This document shows, piece after piece, positions 22,896-33,269 of a stretch of DNA of 64,000 nt. The translations under genes and the position numbers were made by a program. Location of the stretch: positions 62,001 to 126,000 of the forward strand of contig CAICTM010000051.1 in NCBI GenBank assembly GCA_903772945.1, in the 5' to 3' direction. Positions within the stretch are counted from its first letter, which is position 1; each line of letters opens with the position of its first letter. The notes under the pieces are model-generated. The model searched no databases. It worked only from the letters and a program-made list of their open reading frames with translations, and was not told the DNA's origin. The DNA comes from Seminavis robusta. Taxonomy: Eukaryota; Bacillariophyta; Bacillariophyceae; Naviculales; Naviculaceae.

Positions 22896-23663
22896 ATGTG
22901 CCTCACAACGACCGCTACAACCGAGAAGGACTCGAACAAGACGACGACCATCAGCATGAACGCCAAACCCCCCATGTCGCCTCGTACGATCCTAAAACGC
23001 ACCAGTGCTCCCGCTCTACTGCAAGGCGGTGGTACGATCAAGAAATCGGTCAGTGACACGAATCTGTTTGCCATGGCCGACTTTGATGAGAATGAAGCCG
23101 TCGATGCGTTCTATGTGCCTGGTGGAGATGGCAGTGATGACGACTCGTCTACCGAAGACGATACCTTTGGCATGACGGTCGATGTCGATGAAGTCGATGT
23201 GGATGACTTTGACGACGACGATTGTACGTTTGATGAACCACCGGAGATTCCCACTCCTACTGGATTTCACAAGAAAACTGTCTCGTTTGGAAATCTCGAA
23301 GAACTTTCGTTTCCTGTCGTCCAAGGAGATCCCAACTTTGAAATGGCCTATCCCATGACGTTGGGATGGGATGCCATGGATGGATCTATTTCCACCATTG
23401 ATGACTATGAAAAACGTCGCAAAGGATGTCGTCGCTTGTCGCATGAAATGTCGACATCCTCCGAGGATCGTCGCAAAATCATCAAGAATTCCAAAAAACT
23501 CGAAAAGGAAATTGCCAAGCAGCGCGCCAAAGACGGCAAACGCAATAATAATGGACGACCCGGTCTTGTGAGGCGCAACAGTATGTCCAATGGTATGATG
23601 TTTGGTCGTGACAAGCGTCGCAATCGTGTCCAGACATTCTTGACTCGCATGACGGGCAGATAG
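22896..23663 (+). CDS. protein with the diatom VSFxxLE..GDxP..LxW module
   Basis: The 255-aa product is from one exon; the ATG at 22896 is the first in frame. Residues 1-60 are Ser/Thr/Lys-rich with phosphosite-like patches (MSPRTILKRTSAPAL; IKKSVSDTNLF). Residues 62-115 are very acidic. Residues about 126-159 read KKTVSFGNLEELSFP, then QGDP, then PMTLGW, a spacing that recurs in many unrelated diatom proteins (V-S-F-x2-LE ... GD-P ... L-x-W). The C-terminal third is basic and helical (RRKIIKNSKKLEKEIAKQRA). There is no signal peptide or span, so it is probably cytosolic or nuclear. The motif's function is unknown to me; it resembles a short docking motif embedded in disorder. Confidence 0.7.
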   Translation: MCLTTTATTEKDSNKTTTISMNAKPPMSPRTILKRTSAPALLQGGGTIKKSVSDTNLFAMADFDENEAVDAFYVPGGDGSDDDSSTEDDTFGMTVDVDEVDVDDFDDDDCTFDEPPEIPTPTGFHKKTVSFGNLEELSFPVVQGDPNFEMAYPMTLGWDAMDGSISTIDDYEKRRKGCRRLSHEMSTSSEDRRKIIKNSKKLEKEIAKQRAKDGKRNNNGRPGLVRRNSMSNGMMFGRDKRRNRVQTFLTRMTGR

Positions 23664-25212
23664 ATATGGTAGATGCACAGACAAGCAAGACCAGGCCGCT
23701 GGCAGTCAGCTGCACACACAAAACCATACATCCATACCAACCATACATCAGCCAGTCAAAGCAACCAAGCATAGGATCGCAAAATGTATATATATACCCT
23801 ACTACTCTACTGTACAAATGAACCCCCAAAAAATTAAACATCTAAAACACACAGCTTTTACATCAAATACATACATTCATTCATTCATTCATTCGTCATG
23901 TCTTAGTTGACATCAGGGTAGATGCGCGACTACTACCAGGTAATAATAGCCAGAGGGCACCCATGCCACGGACAGCTTGCTTGGATTGTACCGGTACTCT
24001 CCGCCACGGCAAGCGGACTGCTGCTTCAGGCGCACCATCACAGTCAGCACCACACGATCAGGCAGTCATATCTATCATCGAGTGCTTGATGGTACCGGTC
24101 TCATGCGCAAAGGCAGTTCCCCTCGCAGCAAAGAGGCCCAATCGACCCGACCCGATCGTGCAACTCAAGGCCCAGTCGATCGTCGATAGTCCTATCGTTA
24201 TTGGCCTGGCTGCTAGCTACGGTACGAAGCAACATGGCTGGGCCAAAACAAGCAACAATTTCTAATAAGGAGCGAGTGCTGCTCGAGCTTTGGTGACGAG
24301 TTATCAGGCTCACGCACGAACTGCTCACCAGTCAACCAAAGGAGCGAGCATCATCCACCATTGGCTGAGCAAGTGCACGGTCACTGTGCACCCCGGCCAG
24401 CACAGTTCTGCATGTGACTGTACTAGCTAACGTGCACTGGCTATGTTAGCTAATGCTCGGCTCAGCCAGCCTTCGGGCCCGCCACATTTGCATGCGTGGC
24501 TCTCGGCTCATGTCCCTGCTGGCACCATGAGCTACCGCCGTTCTCTCTGGGATGCCAATGGTGCACTTGTACTACTTCCGCTAATCTTGCCTCTTCCTCC
24601 TCCCTCCCGACTTCCCCTCTACTTCCTTCTTTTGCTCATCGCATCCCCCTTCCCTCCTCCCTGCTCTCCCAGCTAGCTAGTCTAATCCCCACCACTGATT
24701 CCCTGCCCTGCCACACTTTATTAGCCCCCCTAACATCTAGCTAGCTATTGGACCCTGTCTCTTCATTCTGTGCAGTGTCGTTGCTTGTTGGTCAGGATCC
24801 TCTCTGAACGGGCGGTGCATGGACTTTCAATTCTCAAAAGACGACAGCAGTTAGTTGTGAGTTCCAGGCCAAAAAAGCAATAAGCAATAAAGGGAGGATG
24901 CATCGAAGAGCTACCGGTATGGGATCGGGATGAAGCCCGCCCTCCAGCAACATTCATGTATGCATCCATCCATCCACTCCATGTCTTTTGGTTTTGTTCA
25001 TGGCTAGAGTACAGTAAGGTGCGACGGGGAAACGAACGAAAGCGAAAACGTATGATTGATTGGTGGTCTATGCATCCATCTTCTATGATCTCTTGCCCAA
25101 CTAGCTATTATAGTAATATCAATGTATGTAGTCACTTTTCACAGCGTATCATACCATTCGAGTAGGCTCTTCACTTGCACCTTTAGAAAGAACATCCCAC
25201 CCGGCCAACGCT
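23664..25212. other. long intergenic region, convergent 3' ends
   Basis: No supported gene. An ATTC microsatellite lies at about 23876-23895 and a pyrimidine-rich tract (CCTCC-type) at about 24595-24670. Confidence 0.5.
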
Positions 25213-26656
25213 CTAAGCTGTCTTTCTTTTTTGTGTCTCTCGCTGCTTCCACTGCTGTCGGGTGGTGGTCATGAGGAGGAGCACAGCCCCAACGGCACAA
25301 ACACCGGCGGCAGTAGTACCCCTAGTAGCCAGAATTGTTTGTTCCACCAGTGCCATGGGTCCCAACACCATCATGGTCAGAACCAACAGTACCAGTTGCA
25401 TTGCCATGGTTTGTCGATGAACCCATTGGGCGAATTGGAATCCGACGGCCACAAATTTGGCATAACCGGTTGTGGGATCTCGGACCGTCAGGTACTGATG
25501 GCAAACGCCTTGCCAATCGGTATGATGACATGCCATTCGAATGGGTGCCATGTAAAAGACGTGAATAAACGTATGCCAGGACATGATGGGATAACGTTGT
25601 TGCAGTTCCATGGAGTCCGTGCCCAAGATGGAGACGTAAGTGGATGTCACAATTCCATTGACGACCAGTGTCCCATCGGGTGTCAGGGGCGCGTATTTGC
25701 CAAGTTGGTAGGTGGTTCCAATGTGGGTAATTTTCGTACTGGTAGTGGTGGCATTGCTGTGGATTGTGGTTGCTGTTGTTGTGAGAAGAGAGTCTCCCAC
25801 GGCCAGATTGCGAGCCGCCACGGGATGGGGTGTCCCCTTATCGACAAAGATCAAATGGTCTCTCGAAATGACCAAGGGCTTATCGGTATCCTCAGTTTCA
25901 ATTTCGAGATATTCCATGGCCACATTCTCTTGGACATGTGCCATGGCATAGATGGGTTGATACTTATCTCGACTGTTTGTTTGGACCCAATCGCCCACTT
26001 TTATATCCTTCATTTTGACAGGCGTGCCTTGGTGTTGCACACGCACTGTCATATCCCCCGAAAAACACTCTCCTCCTCCTCCCGTGGTAGTATCCGTAGC
26101 AGAGGGTGCCGTGGTGTCGCAACGAATGTCCATGGCATTTTCGGCATTGGACGTACTAGTATCATCGGCCACGACCTGTATGTACGCACGGGCATCCGAG
26201 GCGGCCGTGGCTTCGCATGTTTCTGAATTGCTGCCAATGGTTGCAGCATTCACATTGGCCGTACAGTCGTAGTCGGTACCTGCTGTCCCAAAGGCATCGG
26301 GAAGGGCGCCATAGCGAATGGCCAGAATCAAATTGACCGTTTGAATGCTGGAAATGGTACAAGTTGTCTTGCTGCCCGATGCCGTGTCAATGTTCATCTG
26401 ATAAAAGTTGAAACTAGGTTCTGTCTTGACCTAAAATATATAGATAGATATAGTAATAAGAGAAAAAAGAACACTTTGATGAGGGAGGTTCTGGATTCGA
26501 TTCACCCATCTTGGCCGTTTCTTATAGCTTTTCTTGTTTCTTTCTTACTCTCACGAATTCATCCGTTCCACTCGTAATCTGAGTTACACCGAGAGAACCC
26601 AGAACAGACCCGACAGCGCATGCAAGCACAAGGCAGTGTGGTAAGAGGATCTTCAT
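25213..26656 (-). CDS. secreted/membrane Hint-domain (hedgehog/intein-type) protein (two exons)
   Basis: Exon 1 is 26656-26549 (36 codons) and exon 2 is 26430-25213; the 118-bp intron runs GTAAGA..TTTTAG in phase 0. The product is about 441 aa. Exon 1 encodes a signal peptide (MKILLPHCLVLACAVGSVLG), which supports this gene model. Residues about 37-157 are a Thr/Ala/Asp-rich ectodomain with several Cys. The Hint domain starts at C158 (GGGGECFSGDMTV) and continues with MKDIKVGDWV, ISRDHLIFV (His near 228), AARNLAVGDSLL and GKYAPLTPDGTLVVNGIVTSTY, which parallels hedgehog GAYAPLT..G..SCY. The SCY Cys is Thr here. Two hydrophobic segments lie near 378-398 and 411-425. Hint domains self-cleave at the N-terminal Cys, so release of the ectodomain is plausible (inference). 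Confidence 0.85.
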
Positions 26657-27163
26657 TGTCAACTCTGATTATACCTTTCTCAATAATTATCAAGTAAGTC
26701 TGCTGCCTTTCTCCAAAGATTGCTGTGAGAATGCAGAAACTAATAACTAAATAGTGAGAAAAGCGGAACCGAACAGACCTTCACTTTTTTGTCAGGATCG
26801 TGGATCCTGGACCGGACCACGGCTTTGCTAAAGGATGCTTGGGTAAACCTAAGGCTAAGGATAAATGTTAGTAGGAAGTACTCTTTTGCAATACCGCATC
26901 TACCAGCTTGTCAGAGCTGGTTGGCCGGACTGCGTGATTGGCTTCCTCCTGGTGTCAACGCGTGACGTCATGATAATGGTTTGCAGAAGCATTTGTAAGG
27001 CAATGAAGATGTTTGAGCATACCGGTATCGTATGCCCAAACTCCATGAAGCTCAGGCGACGTCATTTTTTGTTTGCATTCCGAAACGCAACACCTCACTC
27101 ATTCATCTCTTTCATTGGGCTCCATGCACCATCCGCCATGGCACAACAGCATAAACAACCATC
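26657..27163. other. divergent intergenic region, Hint gene / carrier gene
   Basis: About 500 bp between head-to-head genes must hold both promoters. No TATA box is obvious. Confidence 0.4.
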
Positions 27164-27167
27164 ATGA
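27138..27167 (+). other. upstream ORF overlapping the carrier start (ATGA)
   Basis: A nine-codon uORF (MAQQHKQPS) starts at ATG 27138 and its TGA overlaps the ATG of the carrier gene at 27164 as ATGA. Such an overlap can lower or couple translation of the main ORF. It could instead mean that transcription starts downstream of 27138. Confidence 0.4.
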
Positions 27168-28024
27168 TACCCATTCCCGAGGAGCATCACACAACACTCA
27201 TCACACTCCGCAATACATCCTTGGCATGCCTACTCGGTGGACTCTTGTCGTATCCGTTTGATCAGTGGCACTATCAATGGCAACACAAGTCCGTGGCTGC
27301 CTATGCCGCCGACCATGATCGTCTCGAGTACCAAAAATGGAAACAAAATACTCGCAAACAGCGATTCATGGTGCGGCCATTGATGCGATTGGTACTGCAC
27401 GAAGTGTCCTTGGAAGGCGTCAATCAGGGCCATGCACTATATGATGGCAACAACGACCAAACTACTAGTGTAATGATGATCCCACAAGAAGTATCGGCGG
27501 GGATTGTCTCGGGTGTCACCATGGCGCTCTTGTTGTGTCCATTCGAGACGCATCGGGCCATGGCACGCGCCGAGCAAGAAAAAGCTACATCGAAGTGGAC
27601 GCAATTTCGACAAGCCACATTTGATACCGGTGGCATGATGACCAGTACCACGCAACGACTCCAACGTGCGTACCAGGGGGTGGGAATGCTGGCACTCCGG
27701 GAAGTCGCCTTTAATGTCACGTTTTTTCCATTGGCGGCTTCCATTCGGACACAATTATTGCTATTACGGCAGGACCATCCGTATCCTAAAAGTAGCGCCG
27801 TCGTGGCGTCCAACGTCCTGGCAGGATCCGTCTGCAGTTTACTCGTGCTACCTCTGGATATCGCCCGGACGTATCTCTGGCATTCGGCCGAACGATGGAA
27901 TCTGTGGAGTGGCACACGCATGGTCGCTCCTCCGCTGGTGTTGCTGACCAGAGGATGGACCGTACAGGCATTGGTGCTGGGACCGGCGTTTGGATTGGTG
28001 GCATCCATCTATGATATGACGTGA
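27164..28024 (+). CDS. divergent mitochondrial carrier family (SLC25-like) protein
   Basis: The 286-aa single-exon product has the expected length for the family. Three carrier-like modules can be traced. Module 1 has LLGGLLSYPFDQW near 23-35. Module 2 has SAGIVSGVTMALLLCPFETH near 110-130, followed by YQGVGMLALREVAFNVTFFP. Module 3 has NVLAGSVCSLLVLPLDIART near 219-238, then LTRGWTVQALVLGPAFGLVA. The signature P-x-[DE]-x-x-[KR] is only partly kept: PFDQWH, PFETHR, PLDIAR. The middle and last retain the basic residue. It probably exchanges a metabolite across the inner mitochondrial or another organelle membrane; the substrate cannot be read. Fourteen bases after the start it is already past the uORF noted above. 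The stop codon sits one base before a GTGAC satellite. Confidence 0.7.
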   Translation: MIPIPEEHHTTLITLRNTSLACLLGGLLSYPFDQWHYQWQHKSVAAYAADHDRLEYQKWKQNTRKQRFMVRPLMRLVLHEVSLEGVNQGHALYDGNNDQTTSVMMIPQEVSAGIVSGVTMALLLCPFETHRAMARAEQEKATSKWTQFRQATFDTGGMMTSTTQRLQRAYQGVGMLALREVAFNVTFFPLAASIRTQLLLLRQDHPYPKSSAVVASNVLAGSVCSLLVLPLDIARTYLWHSAERWNLWSGTRMVAPPLVLLTRGWTVQALVLGPAFGLVASIYDMT

Positions 28025-28025
28025 A

Positions 28026-28080
28026 GTGACGTGACGTGACGTGACGTGACATGACGTGACGTGACGTGACGTGACGTGAC
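28026..28080. repeat. (GTGAC)11 pentamer satellite at the carrier gene's stop codon
   Basis: Eleven head-to-tail GTGAC units begin one base after the carrier TGA; one unit (28051) is ATGAC. Each junction makes TGACGTGA, so the array holds many ACGT cores. On the RNA it forms part of the 3' UTR. Confidence 0.9.
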
Positions 28081-28261
28081 AGTTACAGTAGTTTGCCAGC
28101 TGGCTATACACCGAACAGAACTACGGGACACTTCAACAAACCACAGTTTCTCGCAAAGTATAGTCTAGTTTAGTTGCCCTTTGTTGTTGGGCAGTTTCGA
28201 CTCTCAAGCCTGGCCCTCGCCTACTAGCAAGCCAGGTAGATACTGTAGGCAGCCTTCCTCT

Positions 28262-30596
28262 TCAGGCCCCACCACAGGAGCAATCACAGCCGCACAGGAG
28301 ATCAGTACACCCAAAGAACACCCCCATTGGTCCGTCACATGAATGGGCAAAACCTGTTGGTATGACACAGGTTCCATTTACGTGGCAAAGGGACTCTGGG
28401 AAAGTTCCAGTCAACATTGGATTTCCATCCAACAATAATGAGTGCAGTGTCTGTTGTAGAGATGATAGTTCCACAGGGACTGAGGCTGACAAGCTATTGT
28501 TCGCCAAGCTTATGATTCGCAGACTTGAAAGTTCACCAAATTCACTGGGGATCTGGCCGGAGAGTTGGTTGTGGTCCAGCAAAATATCGTGTAGGTCTGT
28601 CAGCATCCCAAGCTCTGTTGGGATGACTCCTGTTAGCAGATTTTTGGCAAGATCCAATGAGAGATCCAGATTCTTGAGGAGACCAAGTTCAGTTGGGACT
28701 GTGCCCGTGATGTGGTTTTCCCAAAATGAAAGCCGAAAAAGTGAACTGAGCAAGCCAATCTCACTAGGAATTGTCCCCACCAAGTCATTGCGATCGAAAT
28801 GTAAATGCAGCTTGTTGGGATGAAAGCCTAGCTCACTTGGGATGGATCCAGATAGCCTGGCCCGCCCCAAAAAAATCCACTCCAATGGCTCTATCTGTCC
28901 AAGCTCTGTGGGAATAGTGCCTTCAAGTAGACACAAGTTAGAGAATAATTGTAAAATTTGGAGAATATAAGAGAAGCACTCAGCTTACCAGAGATGTCAC
29001 TGTTGTCTATGGCCAACCATTTCAATTTTGAGAGCATTCCCACCTCTGTCGAAATGGTTCCATGCATCTGTATATGGTCCATTAGAATCAAGTGCTCGAT
29101 ATTGGTCAGCTGCCACAACTCTGATGGAAGAGGGCCTTGATGATTGCCGTTGGTAAGCAGCAGGCCTCTGAGCTTGGCTAACAGACCAATCTCTGAAGGA
29201 ATGCCACCTGGTGGCTGATCAAAAATGGCCAGCCCCTCCAAATCAGCAAGCTGCCCAATACGGCTGCCAAGACTGCCTTCAAGCTGGTTATACCCAAGAG
29301 ACAGTGTTTGTAGGCTTGTCAGTATGTAGAGCTCTCCTGGAAGGTAGCCCACAAGATTGTTGTTATCCAACCAAAGATTTTGATACATGCCATCTTCATT
29401 GCAGTGTGTTGGTGGTGGCTCTGTGGATGGGGAAAACCAAGACATGTATCCTTGATAAATAGAATCCATCAACGTCTTCTGAGCAAAGTCAGGTGCATTG
29501 TACCAATCACACTCATGTATGCTATGGTTGAGCCAGTTGGTATTATCCATCCAAGTGTCTCCACTGGTAGCATAGTAAAGTGATGCCAAAGCAAACTTTT
29601 GCTTTGATCGACCATCCGAGTAGAAGGGAAGATTGGGATCTTCCAGCAACCATTCAAATGCCATAAACTGAGGTGACTCTGGGTCTTCCAACGCCAGCAG
29701 GGTCTCCTCTTCTAGCAACACCTTGATGGTTCCCTCCAGAGACATGGTTGGAGCTGCCGATGGAGTACTGGTTGGAACTGCAGTCATTGGAGCCACCTGG
29801 TCATCCTTCCATCTCAAAACCACGATGACCACGATTACAATCACGACTGCCACCAATGTGATGGCTCCCAATAAAGGGGTGATCTTGAATTTCTTGTCCT
29901 GTTGCTCTCTTGTGGATTTTTGGCTCTCAAACTCTTGAGCTTGGGGAAGATCTTGAGGAAATGATTCATCCACCGGGTTTGCCGCAGCCAAGACACTGTT
30001 CCCAAGAGTGCGCTCCGGCAGTACTTCTTCGGATGGAAGATCGGAGTGGGTCTCAATCTCAGCTCCTGAATGTCCTGAAAGCATGCGGTACGTGGTGGCA
30101 GTTGTTGGCTGTTCAAAGCCACATGCCACAGAATAGGCACCAGGCGTACTAGCGGTTCTTCTAGCCACTTCTTCGTCACGAGTTAGGCTTGTCCGAGGCA
30201 GAGCATGGGGATTCTCTAAATCAAAGTCATCTGTGGATGCTGCAACATTCATAGCCTGCCTTAACGGCGATTCTGCTTCCTGTCGTTCTGTTAAAACCCC
30301 CACAAGGAACATTTTGTCTTCTGGGTTCCTTGCACTCCTGCCTCAATCTTCTTGCTTTCCTGTTCTTTTGCTTCTTCTTTGGGTGAGGTGGTGCTAGCCA
30401 CAGGAGGACCTCCTTGTGCCAGTGCATCTGCTCCTCCTCGTTCTGAAAATGATTCCATTTTCCGGAGCTCCTCCTCGGTAAACCCACGGATCCTGGCCTG
30501 GACAATGTCCAAAACATCAAAGCATTTGGATTTGTTGTTGGCTTCTCTAACAGATTCAATCTCATCACTGGTGGTAGTCCTTCCTGAAGACTTCAT
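28262..30596 (-). pseudogene. LRR receptor-like membrane protein C, single-base frameshift
   Basis: Exon 1 would be 30596-28989 and exon 2 is 28920-28262, with a 68-bp intron (28988-28921) at the family's conserved phase-1 site. From ATG 30596 (MKSSGRTTTSDEI) the frame runs about 91 codons and then breaks: where B and D read GGAACCCCAGAAG, C reads GGAACCCAGAAG (three C at 30325-30323). The downstream frame resumes at MFLVGVLTERQ and is intact to the end, including a span (ITLVAVVIVIVVIVVL), N-cap, LRRs and Cys-rich tail. Exon 1 is 1,608 nt; one added base restores the phase needed for splicing. The loss is in a homopolymer, so an assembly error is a real alternative. If genuine, the product is a cytosolic fragment only. 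Confidence 0.8.
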
Positions 30597-30688
30597 GGTC
30601 AACAATCGATTAATTAATTTGTTGTGTGTCTCCTCGTATATACTCCAGAGTCGGAGCTGCTTCTCTGGTAGCACACTCGTTGGTTGTG
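30597..30688 (-). promoter_or_regulatory. 5' flank of LRR C, identical over 92 bp to that of LRR D
   Basis: The 92 bp directly upstream of the start codon are base-for-base the same as 43472-43563 upstream of LRR D, then diverge abruptly. The block contains ATTAATTAAT and CGTATATAC words that could serve core promoter or 5' UTR roles. Confidence 0.7.
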
Positions 30689-30725
30689 CTAACCCTAAAT
30701 CAGATCTTCGCCATCCATGAGCCAC

Positions 30726-31789
30726 TAGCTAGCTAGTGGCTGAGCGTAGGAATTTGGTCTCCCAGACCACGCTCCTTTTGGTTTCCCCCTCAGTTGCCCT
30801 CTGAAATCGATTGGCTCGCGTTTACTGTGTAAATTAGTGTACCCGCACTTCAGTTGCAGAATCAACGGTCATGTGTATCCTTAAGTAACAGGTTCTCTTT
30901 CGAAAGATTTAGATCAATTCGTGGAATAAAAGAACCGTTGAAGTTGCTAAGGTTAAGGATAAACTGATCGCACGGAGCGAAAGTCCATCATTGAAGGCGC
31001 AGCACTGACTCCTCCCCCTCATTGAATTCGTATGGTAAACAGAAGGTAAATCCAGGCTTGGCCGACAACAATGGTGAGTGCTTTATCCAATCGACCGATT
31101 GATCGATTCGATTCGAGGTGAGCCTATTATCAAGAGCGTTTGTTGAAGGTGCAGATTCGAAAGCCATCCCTCGTTTAATTTCTATGGACCGCGGGAAGGT
31201 AGTCAGATCTCGGCCGTCAACAGGTGAGTTGTTTTAATTATTCGAATCGAATCGTCGCACCTCTGTTATCCAAGCCTCACTCAAGCCGGTCGTCTCCGGT
31301 GCAGAAGCGAAAGCCATCCCTCATTGAATCCTATGGACGATGGGATGGCAGTCATTTCTCGGCCCATGACGGCCAAGTTGGTGCAATTTGAGAAGAAGCA
31401 AGGGCAAGTCGCTGGTTTTCTTCAGTTCAGCACAGAAAACAAAACTCATATCTATTTGTTAATTTCTCTGCTGCACTGCCGACGGCCGGCGAACTACCAT
31501 TGTCGACGGTCGATCGCTCCGGATAAGAAGAGGAAGAGGCTGCCGTTACGGAGGAGGAGGCTATGTTAACTCCAGCCCTACCAACAGCCTGAACAGAGGA
31601 GCCTATCATCGTCGAGTCATTGAAAGGCAACAGCCACCGGAAGAGGCAACAACACACAAGAGAGTGGATCCTGCTACCGGATTCATCCTTTCTTGTTATT
31701 TCCTACTGTTTTGGTAGTGATTCCTGTGTCGGTACCCATTTTCCTGTATGCGCAAGTCAAGTACTGTTGCCACTAGCTATACGGCAGCT
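30726..31789. other. repeat-rich intergenic region
   Basis: No gene seen. A word GCGAAAGCCATCCCTC-TT-AAT..CTATGGA recurs near 31161 and 31309, a weaker form lies near 30980-31030, and its core (GAAAGCCATCCC) reappears in both arms of the hairpin at 32711-32815. Confidence 0.45.
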
Positions 31790-32261
31790 GGCTACAATGG
31801 CTGGATTGACAATATTCGGTTGTGCGTGTATTCGTCATAAGGATCCAATGCGAGGTAACCGAGTGCCGCAAGCAAAGTCGAACCTGAGTGTGTTCGGTAC
31901 TGTTGCCACTGTCACCGATCGATGAACTCTACGATAGCTGGCTACGATGGCTAGATTGACAATGTTCGGTTGTGCATGTATTCGTCATAAGGATCCAATG
32001 CAAAGTACCGGTAACGGAGTGTAGCCAGTAAAGCGGAACCTGAGTGTGTTTGGTACTGTTGCCACTGTCACGGATCGATGTAACTCTACGGTAACTGGCT
32101 ACAACGGCTGGATTGACAATGTTCGGTTGTGCATGTAATCGTCATTAGGATCCAATGCAAAGTACCGGCAACAGAGTGTAGCCAGCAAAGCGGAACCTGA
32201 GTGTGTTCGTCGCCGATGTAACTGTACGGTAGCCGGCTACAATGTGCAAATGGCTGTATTA

Positions 32262-33269
32262 AGGCCGGTCTCTACCGGAGGGACTAAAGTAGCGACTAAA
32301 GGAATCCTTTAGGTGGTTGTTTAGTTCAAGATTTAGTCATTATCCTTTAGTAATGGTGGTGTCTACCAGCAGATGACTAAATCTCGGACTAAACAATTTA
32401 GTCAGTTCTTTAGTCATTTGGACCTGTCTACCGGTACCCAGCACCCAGCACTAAACAAATGACTAAACGGAACACTACTCACTACTGGACTTAAAGGACT
32501 CAAAAAAGATTTAACAAAAGTGATCACTTGGTGGGCTACAAATATTCTATCAGCATGGTGGATTTAAAGGACTCAAACAAAGACTTAGCAGAAGTGATTA
32601 CTTTTTTGAGATAACAAGACTCAAAACACACCATTGCCATACACCTCTCCTCTGTCATTGGATCGTTGGATCGTTTGCACCTCTACTATCATTCAATCGT
32701 CTCAATTGACCAAGCCGACAGTCTTCCGTTGAGAATAGAAAGCCATCCCGCACTCCATAGTCTGTAATGAGGGATGGCTTTCTATTCTCAACGTCAACCG
32801 AAGACTGTCGGCTTGATAAAGTGCGATAGAGGTGCGGCCGATACCGGTACTCCTCTTCGATCGTTCGATCGTTCGATCATTTGCACCTCTACTATCGGCC
32901 GATACTCCTCTTCGATCTCTACTATCGGTTGCACCTCTACTATCGGCCGATACCCTACTCCTCTTCGATCGTTCGATCACACCTCTACTCTATCAGCTCT
33001 GTCGCGATGCTCTGATAGTGAGGCTGTGCAATGAGGCTGATTGAAGATTGATTCATTCTTAAAGAGTTCTTAAACAAGCTTTAGTCCTTACGCTCGCTCA
33101 CGGACTAACCAGCCTCCCTTTAGTCGGTGAACCAACATTTCGACTAAAGGCTTTAGTCCGTATGACGTTTAGTCGCTTGGGTAGACACCACCCCAAGAGA
33201 CTAAACTATGGACTAAACTACAAAATATGGCTTAGTCGCTACTTTAGTCGCTCCAGTAGAGACCGGCCT
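32262..33269. mobile_element. non-autonomous TIR DNA element, ~1.0 kb
   Basis: The ends are 38-bp inverted repeats (AGGCCGGTCTCTAC-GGAG at each end) with two mismatches, at 32262-32299 and 33232-33269. Both subterminal regions are packed with GACTAAA/TTTAGTC words in both orientations, as expected for transposase-binding subterminal repeats. The element sits inside a tandem-repeat unit and disrupts it. No transposase ORF is present. I could not define a convincing target-site duplication. Confidence 0.8.
32711..32815. repeat. long hairpin inside the TIR element
   Basis: The arm 32711-32749 (CAAGCCGACAGTCTTCCGTT..) pairs with 32771-32815, which carries one 6-nt insertion and a mismatch. The loop is about 21 bp. 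It may be a second foldback element nested in the first, or a structured transcript. Confidence 0.75.

Noticed and set aside
23016-23684. 222-aa minus ORF over the VSFxxLE gene
   Set aside because: Shadow. The plus strand carries the conserved module and coherent disorder and charge pattern.
25231-26226. 331-aa plus-strand ORF over the Hint gene
   Set aside because: Antisense shadow. The minus strand carries recognisable Hint motifs and a spliced signal peptide.
32500-33000. GATCGTTCGATCGTTCGATC run read as an origin or integration site
   Set aside because: It is a simple short repeat inside the TIR element with no further supporting structure.
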